From the NCBI GenBank assembly GCA_012841675.1, contig DUUG01000072.1, positions 1 through 15,061 on the forward strand: 15,061 nt of DNA. The letters run 5' to 3'. The stretch's first letter is position 1; every line of letters begins with the position of its first letter. The notes under the pieces were generated by a model. It was given only the letters and a program-made list of their open reading frames with translations. It was not told where the DNA came from and did not search any database. The position numbers and the translations under genes are program-made. Positions 1-7,029 of this stretch are shown one piece after another. Source of the stretch: Clostridiales bacterium (lineage in GTDB: Bacteria; Bacillota; Clostridia; Oscillospirales; QAMX01).

Positions 1-98
1 ATTGGGATATTATTTCAGGTTGGTACTCATGTAATGCTACGAGTTACGTACCGCAGGGCAGAATAAAGCCCATTTATCGTTGTATTTATGTAAAATAG
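1..98 (+). CDS. Possible C-terminal tail of a gene cut by the window edge
   Basis: One plus-strand frame is open from base 3 to a TAG at 96-98 and reads as a plausible protein end (…SGWYSCNATSYVPQG…PIYRCIYVK). About 57 nt later comes the hairpin at 162-188, which could also stop transcription from this side. The tail is too short to assign to a family, and a second frame is open to a TAA at 64-66, so this may be non-coding. The rest of 1-154 shows no other gene. Confidence 0.2.
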   Translation, partial: WDIISGWYSCNATSYVPQGRIKPIYRCIYVK

Positions 99-154
99 CC
101 GATTTCCATAAGAATTAGTAATACAAACACAAAGAGATTACTAAGTGGACTCTA

Positions 155-188
155 AAGGAAAACCCCCACCGAAACTTCCGGCGGGAGT
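155..188 (-). terminator. Rho-independent terminator for the glyA-rarA-GNAT cluster
   Basis: Read on the minus strand, ACTCCCGCCG pairs with CGGTGGGGGT over 10 bp (two G-U type pairs) around a 7-nt loop (plus-strand 162-171, 172-178, 179-188). It is followed by TTTTCCTT. It begins 5 nt past the acetyltransferase stop codon. On the plus strand the hairpin is followed by ATTTT, so weak bidirectional action is possible. Confidence 0.8.
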
Positions 189-192
189 GATT

Positions 193-621
193 TTACAGTG
201 TTTTCGTCATTTTAATATGCGGGCAGTATTCTTCATAGTATATATCGCCTTCGGCTTTATACCCTAAAGATTCGTAAAACCCGCGCGCCCTTTCTTGGGC
301 AGACAGCATGATGCCCTTTGCCCCAAGACTTTTTGCCTTTTCTTCCAAGGCAAGAACGGTTTTAACGCCAAGCCCCAGCCCACGGTATTCCTTTAAAACC
401 GCCAATCGGCCCAGCTTAAAGGTATCCGGTTCATCGGCCGGAAAAATCCGGCCGCAGGCAACGGGCCTATCCTCCGCCATTAAAACGAGGTGATAAGCCA
501 TTTCATCAATTTCATCAAACTCGTCGATGAAGCCTTGTTCGTCTTCAAAAACGAGCTTGCGGATATTTCTTGCGGGATTGTCAGCCGAAAGCCCTTTTTC
601 CCAAAAATAGTTGTATTCCAT
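193..621 (-). CDS. GNAT family N-acetyltransferase (YjcF/ElaA-like)
   Basis: A 142-residue cytoplasmic protein of normal length for a single-domain GNAT enzyme, which transfers an acetyl group from acetyl-CoA to an amine. The acetyl-CoA pyrophosphate loop is clear: RLAVLKEYRGLGLG at residues 72-85, with R80-G-L-G-L-G85. The C-terminal part (SAQERARGFYESLGY, 107-121, then a PHIKM segment) has the layout I associate with the B. subtilis YjcF group. The substrate cannot be read from sequence. The ATG at 619-621 has AGAGG five bases upstream, and that site overlaps the end of rarA, 10 nt away, so it is probably the last gene of the glyA-rarA operon and translationally linked to rarA. The terminator follows at once. 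Family assignment is firm; subfamily is tentative. Confidence 0.88.
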   Translation of the reverse strand: MEYNYFWEKGLSADNPARNIRKLVFEDEQGFIDEFDEIDEMAYHLVLMAEDRPVACGRIFPADEPDTFKLGRLAVLKEYRGLGLGVKTVLALEEKAKSLGAKGIMLSAQERARGFYESLGYKAEGDIYYEEYCPHIKMTKTL

Positions 622-631
622 ACGTTCCTCT

Positions 632-1900
632 TTAGGATTTATCTTGTATTTGATTCCAATAGCGCTTTGTGGCCTGCTCTAACTTGTTATGGCCGTACTC
701 ATAGTACACCACGTCGGCGATTTCGTCGGGCAGGTACTGCTGTTTGACCCAGCTTCCCGGAAAATCATGGGGATACTGATACGTTAGCCCTCGGCCCAGC
801 TTCTGCGCCCCTTGATAGTGGGCGTCTTTGATATGGGCGGGGATTTCCCCTGTTTTTCCGGCGGCCACATCGCCCATAGCCGCCCAAATGCCTTTGGCGG
901 CAGAGTTGGACTTGGGCGCTGTTGCCATAAGCACCACCGCCTGCGCCAAGGGAAGTTGCGCCTCCGGCAGACCAAGCTGCAAAGCACTGTCTACACAGGC
1001 TTTGACGATCATAATAGCCTGCGGATAGGCAAGACCCACATCCTCGCTTGCCATGACCAAAAGTCTTCGGCAGGCAGACGGAAGATCCCCGGCCGTTAAA
1101 AGCCTTGCCAGGTAATGCAAGGCGGCGTTAGGATCGCTTCCGCGGACGGATTTTTGCAAAGCGGACAATATATCGTAATGGGCGTCCCCTTCCCTGTCAT
1201 ACCGCATAGCGGACTTCTGCGAAACCTGCGCCACATCCTCCTCGGAAATGACCACAGACTTTACATCCGCCGGGGCAGCCGCCGCCAACAGCTCGACAGC
1301 ATTGATCGCCTTGCGAACGTCGCCGCCGCTGCCCCATGCAATGTTACGGCAGATTTCGTCACTTGCCACAAGTTCAACCCCCGATTCTGCCGATGCGGCG
1401 GCAAAGGCCCGGCGCACGGCAGGAATCAGCTCGTCGGTGGTCAGCGGTTTGAACTCAAATACCGTACACCGGCTTAAAATGGCGTTGTAGACGTAGAAAT
1501 AGGGATTTTCCGTGGTAGACGCAATTAAAGTGATGCTTCCGTTTTCAATAAACTCTAAAAGCGACTGCTGCTGCTTTTTATTGAAATACTGGATCTCGTC
1601 CAAATAAAGCAATATCCCGCCGGGGGCCAGCAAAGAGCCGATTTCCTCCGTCATGGCCTTAATATCGGCAATCCCGGCCGTTGTGGCGTTTAGCTTATAA
1701 AGCTTCCTGTCGGTTTGTTGGGCGATAATGTTGGCCAACGTCGTTTTCCCAATGCCGGACGGGCCGTAAAAAATCATATTCGGGATGGAGCCTGACTCGA
1801 TTATCCGGCGCAGCATGGCACCTTTGCCGAGCAGATGGCGCTGACCGACCATTTCATCTAAAGATTTTGGGCGGATTTTATCCGCAAGCGGTCGATACAT
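632..1900 (-). CDS. rarA: Replication-associated recombination protein A, AAA+ ATPase (RarA/MgsA)
   Basis: A 422-residue clamp-loader-like AAA+ ATPase that acts at stalled or damaged replication forks. Seen: the N-terminal family signature PLADKIRPKSLDEMVGQ (4-20), Walker A GPSGIGKT (46-53, K52), Walker B LLYLDEIQ (97-104, D101/E102), sensor-1 region STTENPYF (128-135), an LSRC arginine-finger segment (R144) and sensor 2 GDVRKAIN (193-200). The C-terminal MgsA-type oligomerisation region is present (ASEDVGLAYPQA, APKSNSA…). The frame stays open to a TTG at 1927, but that codon has no Shine-Dalgarno site. The ATG at 1898-1900 has AAGGGGG seven bases upstream and gives the usual MYRPLA-type start, so I chose it. 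It lies 29 nt after glyA and 10 nt before the GNAT gene, in one likely operon. Confidence 0.95.
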   Translation of the reverse strand: MYRPLADKIRPKSLDEMVGQRHLLGKGAMLRRIIESGSIPNMIFYGPSGIGKTTLANIIAQQTDRKLYKLNATTAGIADIKAMTEEIGSLLAPGGILLYLDEIQYFNKKQQQSLLEFIENGSITLIASTTENPYFYVYNAILSRCTVFEFKPLTTDELIPAVRRAFAAASAESGVELVASDEICRNIAWGSGGDVRKAINAVELLAAAAPADVKSVVISEEDVAQVSQKSAMRYDREGDAHYDILSALQKSVRGSDPNAALHYLARLLTAGDLPSACRRLLVMASEDVGLAYPQAIMIVKACVDSALQLGLPEAQLPLAQAVVLMATAPKSNSAAKGIWAAMGDVAAGKTGEIPAHIKDAHYQGAQKLGRGLTYQYPHDFPGSWVKQQYLPDEIADVVYYEYGHNKLEQATKRYWNQIQDKS

Positions 1901-1929
1901 GCAAAAACCCCCTTCCCTTTTTGGCAAAT

Positions 1930-3180
1930 TTATTCGTAAAGCGGATATTTGGCACAGATTTTGGCGACTGCCGCCCGGTTTTCATCGGCTTTCGTTTCAA
2001 ATTCCGTCGCCGTAAGCCAAATAAGCCGGGCAATGACGCGCATATCCTCTTCGTTTAAGCCGCGGGACGTGGCAGCCGGCGTACCAAGGCGCAATCCGCT
2101 GGTGACAAAGGGGCTTTGCGGGTCGCCCGGAATGGTATTTTTGTTGGTGGTAATATGCACCTCGTCCAGGCGGTGCTGAAGCTCCTTGCCGGTGACACCC
2201 ACAGAACGCAGGTCAAGCAGAAGCAGATGGTTGTCCGTTCCGCCGGAGACAAGCTGGAAGCCTTCTTCTAACAAACCGGCGGCCAAAGCCTTGGCGTTGG
2301 CAATTACCTTTTTCTGGTAATCCTGGAAAGAAGGCTGCAACGCTTCGCCGAAACATACGGCTTTTGCTGCAATAATATGCATTAAAGGTCCGCCCTGTGT
2401 ACCGGGGAAGATGGCTTTGTCAATCTGCTTGGCAAGCTCCTCTTTGCAAAGGATCAAACCGCCTCTGGGCCCTCTCAGCGTCTTATGCGTTGTAGTGGTA
2501 ACCACATCCGCATACGGCACCGGAGAGGGATGCAGCCCCGCGGCAACAAGACCCGCAATGTGAGCCATGTCCACCATGAGATAGGCGCCGACGGATTTGG
2601 CAATTTCCGTAAACCGGGCAAAATCAATAGTTCTGGCATAGGCGCTGGCGCCGGCGACAATGAGCTTGGGTTTGCATTCCTTGGCAATTGCCTCTACTTT
2701 ATCATAATCAATGCAGTGCGTTTCGGGGTCAACGCCGTACGGAACGATGTTAAAATAGCTGCCCGAAAGGTTGACGGGGCTTCCGTGGGTTAAATGCCCC
2801 CCCTCGGACAAATTCATACCCATTACTGTATCGCCCGGGCGAAGAAGGGCAAAATATACCGCCTGGTTGGCATTGGCGCCGCTATGGGGCTGCACGTTGG
2901 CGTGTTCCGCGCCGAACAGCTTTTTGGCCCGCTCAATGGCAAGGCTTTCCACTGTATCCACATGCTCGCAACCGCCGTAGTACCGCTTGGCGGGATACCC
3001 TTCCGCATATTTATTCGTTAAAACGGTGGCTGCGGCGGCTAATACGGCCGGGCTAACAAAGTTTTCCGAGGCGATCAGTTCGATATTCTGACGCTGGCGG
3101 CCATATTCATCCAAAACAGCCGAACCGAGTTCGGGATCGATTTGATTTAAAAGATCCATTCCTTGCTTCACATATGACAT
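1930..3180 (-). CDS. glyA: Serine hydroxymethyltransferase
   Basis: A 416-residue PLP enzyme that interconverts serine plus tetrahydrofolate with glycine plus methylene-tetrahydrofolate in the cytoplasm, the main source of one-carbon units. The length is typical. Seen: ELIASENF (34-41), GYPAKRYYGGCEHVD (61-75), the PLP-binding VDMAH (203-207) and the active-site lysine K233 in TTTTHKTLRGPRGG (228-241); SGLRLGTPA (361-369) supplies a conserved arginine. No key residue is missing. The ATG at 3178-3180 has AGGGG about ten bases upstream. It is the first gene of a minus-strand cluster with rarA and the GNAT gene, and is divergent from nth across about 200 nt that holds promoters for both directions. 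No riboswitch was recognised in its short leader. Confidence 0.98.
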   Translation of the reverse strand: MSYVKQGMDLLNQIDPELGSAVLDEYGRQRQNIELIASENFVSPAVLAAAATVLTNKYAEGYPAKRYYGGCEHVDTVESLAIERAKKLFGAEHANVQPHSGANANQAVYFALLRPGDTVMGMNLSEGGHLTHGSPVNLSGSYFNIVPYGVDPETHCIDYDKVEAIAKECKPKLIVAGASAYARTIDFARFTEIAKSVGAYLMVDMAHIAGLVAAGLHPSPVPYADVVTTTTHKTLRGPRGGLILCKEELAKQIDKAIFPGTQGGPLMHIIAAKAVCFGEALQPSFQDYQKKVIANAKALAAGLLEEGFQLVSGGTDNHLLLLDLRSVGVTGKELQHRLDEVHITTNKNTIPGDPQSPFVTSGLRLGTPAATSRGLNEEDMRVIARLIWLTATEFETKADENRAAVAKICAKYPLYE

Positions 3181-3222
3181 GGCGTGTCCATCCCCTGTCT
3201 TTCGTAATTTATTATATCAATA

Positions 3223-3250
3223 ATTATACAGGAATTTACACAAATAACAA
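3223..3250 (-). promoter_or_regulatory. Likely housekeeping promoter for glyA
   Basis: On the minus strand TTGTTA (3245-3250) and TATAAT (3223-3228) are 16 bp apart, placing the start of transcription about 35 nt before the glyA ATG. A second TATAAT (3211-3216) with an upstream TGA, i.e. an extended -10, lies 12 nt closer to the gene and could be an alternative. Confidence 0.6.
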
Positions 3251-3317
3251 GGCTTCGACTTATGTTCCTCTGTTTTGCACAAGCAACCTTTTCATTCTTC
3301 CTTTTTGCTTTGCTGTA

Positions 3318-3326
3318 TGATATAAT
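3318..3326 (+). promoter_or_regulatory. Likely extended -10 promoter for nth
   Basis: TGA-TATAAT matches a TGn extended -10 element, with TATAAT at 3321-3326. No good -35 box sits 17 bp upstream (TTCCTT only), which extended -10 promoters can tolerate. The transcript would begin about 50 nt before the TTG start of nth. Confidence 0.55.
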
Positions 3327-3382
3327 GTAGCTCACTTGCTGAAGACTTGACTGAATGAGTTTTCTGGAAAGGAAGTAACGCT

Positions 3383-4015
3383 TTGGATATACAGGCCCGC
3401 GCTTTGGCGATTGTTGAAAAGTTAAAGGAAATTTATCCCGAAACCGATTGCTCGCTTGAATACAAAGAGCCATGGCAGCTTCTTTTCTCTGCCAGACTGG
3501 CCGCCCAATGCACCGACGAGCGTGTCAATCAAGTGGCTGTTCCCCTCTATGCCAAATATCCCACATTGGAAGCATTCGCCAATGCTGATTTAGATGAACT
3601 GGAAGCCATTATCCGCCCCACCGGTTTCTTTCGTATAAAAGCGCGGGATCTGAAACATGCGGCTATTTGGCTTCTTTCTAAATTTGGCGGCCAAGTTCCT
3701 CATACCATGGACGAGCTTCTTGAAATCCCCGGCGCTGGACGAAAAGTGGCCAACCTTATGCTGGGAGATATTTATAAGCAGCCTGCCATTGTGGCCGATA
3801 CTCATTGCATCCGCTTGTCCAATCGCTTTGGCCTATGCGATTCCAAGGATCCGAAAAAGGTGGAATTCCGATTAAAGAAACTGATCCCCCCTGAGGAGCA
3901 GAACGACTTTTGCCACCGACTTGTCTGGTATGGCCGGGCCGTTTGCACGGCAAGATCTCCCAAATGCCACGATTGTGAACTGTTTGCACTTTGCGCCCGT
4001 GTTGGCGTTAAATAA
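3383..4015 (+). CDS. nth: Endonuclease III (DNA glycosylase/AP lyase)
   Basis: A 210-residue base-excision repair enzyme that removes oxidised pyrimidines and nicks at abasic sites. Seen: the helix-hairpin-helix LEIPGAGRKVANLML (113-127) with the catalytic lysine K121, the catalytic aspartate D139 in VADTHCIR, and the 4Fe-4S ligands C188, C195, C198 and C204 with the canonical C-x6-C-x2-C-x5-C spacing. Length and domain order are those of the E. coli enzyme. The start is a TTG (3383-3385) with AAGGAAG about seven bases upstream; the frame has no better start that would keep the N-terminal helix. It is followed after only 21 nt, without a terminator, by the 590-residue gene, so the two are probably co-transcribed. 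Confidence 0.96.
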   Translation: MDIQARALAIVEKLKEIYPETDCSLEYKEPWQLLFSARLAAQCTDERVNQVAVPLYAKYPTLEAFANADLDELEAIIRPTGFFRIKARDLKHAAIWLLSKFGGQVPHTMDELLEIPGAGRKVANLMLGDIYKQPAIVADTHCIRLSNRFGLCDSKDPKKVEFRLKKLIPPEEQNDFCHRLVWYGRAVCTARSPKCHDCELFALCARVGVK

Positions 4016-4036
4016 AAAATTTAAAGGAGGCATATT

Positions 4037-5809
4037 ATGACAACCCCTTATAATCTTACGCCCCAGCCTACTCGTTTCTCCACCCACTATGCGCACGGTG
4101 ATGAAAAAATACCCGCCGGGCTAACCTGCTCCGGTTCGTTCGACTTTACCGGATTTCCCCATCCCCTTCCGTCGGCAAAAAGCGAATACAAATGCTTTGC
4201 GGAATGCGATGGCGTAGTCTGGATGGGCGCATCCACCGGTCTTACCCGTTATGAAAAAAATGCATCGCGGCCTGAAAATGTGATCCAGTATTTCAGTGCG
4301 CCCCGCGACCTGCTCGACAACGATGTACAGGCTTTGCTGGCCGAAAAAGACGGTGTTTGGGTGCAAACCGCCGAAGGCGTGACCCATATTGAAATGAAGG
4401 TCCTTTCCATGAAGGATAAAGCCGATCTTCTTCTGGACGAAAGCATTCGATTTGTTGACCGCCGCGGTATGTACAGCCAGCGGAAGCTTGAGCGGCCCAG
4501 GGATCTCTGCTCCCGCGTGTTTTACGGTCACTCCGACAACGACGGGCTGTTTACCGCCAACTTTGCCTTGGGCGAGATTTTCCACTATGCCGTGTTGGCC
4601 GCCGAAAAGGGCGAAGACGACCCTGAAACCCAGTATGTCCGCGCCATTGCCACCCGTGCTTGCGAAGCTTGTCTGCTTCTAATGAACATTTCCGGCCGGG
4701 GCAACGGATTTGTTGCCCGTTCCTATATGGTAGGGCCGGAGCCCATTCCCAATGGGCTTTTCTACCGCAAAAAGAACGGCAAAGCCACCTGCTTGGAAAC
4801 AAATTCTTCCCGCAAGCGCGGTATTGCAGGGATTGAAATCGACGCTTCTCACCCCGTTCCCGAGCGCCTGGCCAGACTGTATACCGATGAGGGCTTTACC
4901 GACAACGATGTTACATATAAAGGCGATACCAGCAGCGATGAAATCACGGGGCATTTCCTGCATCTGCGCTATGCCTATGATATTTTGGGCCCGGGTGACC
5001 CTGAGCTCGCCGAGCTGATTCGCATGTCCGTGCGCAACACCATGGAGCATATTGTTGACAACGGCTATCAGCTGGTCGAATGTGACGGCAAACCCACCAC
5101 ATGGGCAAAATGGAGCCCGGAATACTTCTCCGACGGTTTGGGCTGGGTGGACGCTTGTCTGAACTCCGCTCAGGTGCTTATGTATCTGCAAACTACCATG
5201 CACATTCTGGGCGAAAAAGGCAAATGGCAGGAAGCGTATGACCATCTGCTTTCTTTGGGCTATGCCGACCTGCCGGAAAAACATCACGACCGTTTCTATC
5301 AGGCTTCACTTGCCCAAGGTCTTGAGCTGTATGAGGATATCATGTACGGCGACCATATGCTGGCGGCTTGTGCTTTCTGGGGTCTTATTGACCTTGAAAA
5401 GGACGAGGTTCTGAAAAATAAATTCCGCAAGGGCATTATCAGCTGGCGTCCGTCCATCGCCCGTGAGCATAACCCCTTCTACGACATGGCGTTTAAGCTT
5501 GCCTGCCCCGACGAGGAAATCGACATGGAAGCTTTGGCAACATGGCTCTACCGCACGAATCCCTCCCGTTTGGCTGCCGGCGTCAGCCTGGAAGGAAGAA
5601 AAGACGTGGCTATGCGCGTACTTTCTGGCGGGTATAAGGAAACCTCCTTCCTGCTTCCGCCCGACGAGCGGTTTATCTCCAAATACGACCGCAACCCCTG
5701 GCAGTATCGCAACGAAGATTCCGGCGGCATCTGGTGTGTGGAAAGCTGCTATGTGTACACGCTGGCCTACTGGATGGGCCGCTACTTCGGTTTCTGGAAA
5801 GAAGCATAA
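4037..5809 (+). CDS. Unrecognised 590-residue protein: propeller-like N-terminus plus helical (toroid-like) domain
   Basis: I do not recognise the family with certainty. There is no signal peptide or membrane segment, so it is likely cytoplasmic. Residues about 52-75 (ending DGVVWMGASTGLTRYEK) and 95-120 (DGVWVQTAEGVTHIEM) look like two blades of the two-component-regulator-propeller type (Reg_prop). From about 155 it is mostly helical and rich in Trp, Tyr and His, with runs resembling alpha/alpha-toroid carbohydrate enzymes: GHSDNDGLFTANFALGE (164-180), KGDTSSDEITGHF (295-307), TTWAKWSPEYFSDGLGW (354-370), EHNPFYDMAFKLA (477-489). D167, D169, E180, D297, D301 and E302 are candidate catalytic acids, by inference only. 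The start is secure: ATG with AAAGGAGG at 4023-4030, six bases upstream. It lies 21 nt after nth and has a strong terminator right behind. A role in glycan or polymer breakdown is possible but unproven. Confidence 0.9.
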   Translation: MTTPYNLTPQPTRFSTHYAHGDEKIPAGLTCSGSFDFTGFPHPLPSAKSEYKCFAECDGVVWMGASTGLTRYEKNASRPENVIQYFSAPRDLLDNDVQALLAEKDGVWVQTAEGVTHIEMKVLSMKDKADLLLDESIRFVDRRGMYSQRKLERPRDLCSRVFYGHSDNDGLFTANFALGEIFHYAVLAAEKGEDDPETQYVRAIATRACEACLLLMNISGRGNGFVARSYMVGPEPIPNGLFYRKKNGKATCLETNSSRKRGIAGIEIDASHPVPERLARLYTDEGFTDNDVTYKGDTSSDEITGHFLHLRYAYDILGPGDPELAELIRMSVRNTMEHIVDNGYQLVECDGKPTTWAKWSPEYFSDGLGWVDACLNSAQVLMYLQTTMHILGEKGKWQEAYDHLLSLGYADLPEKHHDRFYQASLAQGLELYEDIMYGDHMLAACAFWGLIDLEKDEVLKNKFRKGIISWRPSIAREHNPFYDMAFKLACPDEEIDMEALATWLYRTNPSRLAAGVSLEGRKDVAMRVLSGGYKETSFLLPPDERFISKYDRNPWQYRNEDSGGIWCVESCYVYTLAYWMGRYFGFWKEA

Positions 5810-5812
5810 ATG

Positions 5813-5849
5813 TTTACCCGGCTGCACAATGCGGCCGGGTAAATATTTT
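5813..5849 (+). terminator. Strong rho-independent terminator after the 590-residue gene
   Basis: TTTACCCGGCTGCA (5813-5826) pairs with TGCGGCCGGGTAAA (5830-5843) over 14 bp with one T-G pair and a CAA loop. TATTTT follows. The hairpin starts four bases after the stop codon at 5807-5809. Confidence 0.9.
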
Positions 5850-5870
5850 AAATATTTTATATAATAAGCA

Positions 5871-5898
5871 TTTACACTTTCAATAAAATTAATATAAT
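5871..5898 (+). promoter_or_regulatory. Likely housekeeping promoter for the lipoprotein transcript
   Basis: TTTACA (5871-5876) and a perfect TATAAT (5893-5898) are 16 bp apart, predicting transcription from about 5905. That gives a leader of roughly 230 nt before the lipoprotein ATG at 6138, unless the small ORF in between is translated. Confidence 0.6.
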
Positions 5899-5907
5899 AT
5901 GAATTAG

Positions 5908-6000
5908 AAGGGGGTGTTGAGTCATGATTTACTAGGCTATTCAAATTCAAACTTCTATTATTCATCAAGATTTTTTCTAGATAATACTCACCTTCCCCTT
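5908..6000 (+). other. Possible folded leader that covers a Shine-Dalgarno sequence
   Basis: In the predicted RNA, AAGGGG (5908-5913) can pair with CCCCTT (5995-6000). Colinear inner pairs continue the stem: TGAGT (5918-5922) with ACTCA (5986-5990), CTAG (5932-5935) with CTAG (5977-5980), and ATT (5927-5929) with AAT (5983-5985), separated by mismatches and a small bulge. The outer pairs bury the only purine-rich ribosome site near the transcript start. The arms are imperfect and the region is AT-rich, so chance pairing is not excluded. Confidence 0.3.
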
Positions 6001-6126
6001 AACGAAAATAATCCGCAAAACAGAGTATATGGACTTGCTGGCGCAAAAAAAGTAGTTTTGGTCCACATCAACACAAAAACATCAAGTGGTTCTATTAGCT
6101 ACTATATGACAGCAAGCATATCTTGA
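5914..6126 (+). CDS. Doubtful small ORF in the lipoprotein leader
   Basis: A 70-codon frame from GTG 5914 to TGA 6124-6126, rich in Asn, Ser and Tyr, with no recognisable domain or membrane segment. The GAAGGGGG stretch touches the GTG and lies too close to the TTG at 5917 for normal initiation. The ATG at 5924, which is at the right distance, is in another frame and stops after three codons (MIY). The frame ends 11 nt before the lipoprotein ATG, so translational coupling is conceivable. It may be noise or gene debris. Confidence 0.2.
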   Translation: MLSHDLLGYSNSNFYYSSRFFLDNTHLPLNENNPQNRVYGLAGAKKVVLVHINTKTSSGSISYYMTASIS

Positions 6127-6137
6127 TGGAAGATATA

Positions 6138-6911
6138 ATGAAAATCTTGTATATTATAGTCTCCATATTAGTATTATTACTTTTTGGCTGTTCCGCTGGC
6201 CCATGCAAAGAAAACTCCCAAACCACAGTGCCCTTGGCCGACCACGGCACCTACATTGGCTTTGTCGAAGGCGGAGCAATCGAAAACACATGGGTATTGG
6301 CAACCGTACAATCTGTCCTTCCGGAGACATATTATTTGGACGGATTTTCTTATCGTATTGCACAGCTGGCCGTTGAGCCGGTATATGCGGTTCGCAATTC
6401 ACCCTTCGTCCCGCCGGAGGAAGCCTGCTACGCCGTTCCCGAAGCGGCATATACGCTTCTGGCCGATGCGGAGCGTTGGCTAGTTGCCTTCCACCGCTTT
6501 TCGGATCAGGGGAACACACTTAAGCCGCTCGGCGGGGGCGCGGCAGTGACCGTTTACAACACCATTTGGAAAGCGGACAAACTGGGAACAATAAACAACC
6601 CGGTTTCGCTTGTGCGAAGCTATGCCTATCCGATTGTGGACGGGAAAGTGTCCGTGCCCTACGGTCTGGCGAATGCCTTCCTGCCCGAGCAGGATTTGTA
6701 TCTTCTTCCCTTGGAAACGCTGAACGAATATCTTCTGCCTTACGCCGGCTCAGATCTTTGGTTCGAAAATGGGTTTCCGATAGAAAAACTGCCCGAACTG
6801 TTTCAAGCACATCTGAGTGCCGACGAAATGCTGACTGCCGAAAAGGCAAAACGCTTCCGGGAAGCCATGTACCCGCAGACAGACGTAACTTCCTGCAGCG
6901 AAACAAAGTAA
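6138..6911 (+). CDS. Putative lipoprotein of unknown function
   Basis: A 257-residue exported protein with a clear lipoprotein signal: MK, a hydrophobic stretch (residues 3-16), and a lipobox ending LFGC with C18 as the predicted lipidated residue, so it should be anchored on the outer face of the membrane. The mature part has no domain I recognise. It is mixed alpha/beta in look, with Tyr/Val-rich stretches and a helical charged tail (about 215-245, EKLPELFQAHLSADEMLTAE). The frame stays open to TTG 6123 and ATG 6126, but ATG 6138 has GGAAG five bases upstream and gives a normal MK-type signal peptide, so I prefer it. It is a separate transcription unit: promoter at 5871 and terminator at 6929. 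It sits directly upstream of the germination operon but is not co-transcribed with it as far as can be seen. Confidence 0.85.
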   Translation: MKILYIIVSILVLLLFGCSAGPCKENSQTTVPLADHGTYIGFVEGGAIENTWVLATVQSVLPETYYLDGFSYRIAQLAVEPVYAVRNSPFVPPEEACYAVPEAAYTLLADAERWLVAFHRFSDQGNTLKPLGGGAAVTVYNTIWKADKLGTINNPVSLVRSYAYPIVDGKVSVPYGLANAFLPEQDLYLLPLETLNEYLLPYAGSDLWFENGFPIEKLPELFQAHLSADEMLTAEKAKRFREAMYPQTDVTSCSETK

Positions 6912-6928
6912 ATCACGCCATAAATTGG

Positions 6929-6964
6929 AACGCCGCTAATTTTAATGCGGCGTTTCTTTATTTT
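6929..6964 (+). terminator. Rho-independent terminator after the lipoprotein gene
   Basis: AACGCCGC (6929-6936) pairs perfectly with GCGGCGTT (6947-6954) around a 10-nt AT loop. It is followed by TCTTTATTTT. Confidence 0.88.
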
Positions 6965-6974
6965 AGCCGGGAAA

Positions 6975-7004
6975 GCATATTTTCCCACGTGAACGCTCAT
7001 AATA
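6975..7004 (+). promoter_or_regulatory. Forespore (sigma-G/sigma-F type) promoter for the ger operon
   Basis: GCATA (6975-6979) fits the B. subtilis sigma-G -35 consensus GHATR, and CATAATA (6998-7004) fits the -10 consensus CATWHTA at every position. The spacer is 18 bp, in the usual 17-18 range. Transcription would start near 7011, leaving about 19 nt to the GerAA ATG with AGGAGG at 7018-7023. B. subtilis ger operons are known sigma-G targets, which makes the match credible. Confidence 0.75.
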
Positions 7005-7029
7005 CGCAGGACGGAACAGGAGGAATTTT

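Larger units (their letters stand above)
5844..6137 (+). other. AT-rich gap ahead of the lipoprotein gene
   Basis: About 290 nt that are clearly richer in A+T than either flank. It contains a promoter (5871-5898), a possible folded leader (5908-6000) and a doubtful 70-codon ORF (5914-6126). I see no tRNA, T-box or insertion sequence ends. Near its end ATATG/CATAT (6105-6122) forms only a small inverted repeat. Confidence 0.6.

Noticed and set aside
3181..3382. Riboswitch ahead of glyA or nth
   Set aside because: The leaders are only about 35-60 nt from the predicted promoters, with no conserved riboswitch core or terminator.
4679..5287. 202-codon minus-strand open frame, and a 220-codon one at 5306-5968
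   Set aside because: Both are antisense to the 590-residue gene, which has a strong ribosome site, a terminator and protein-like composition; the antisense frames show no domain and no start site signals.
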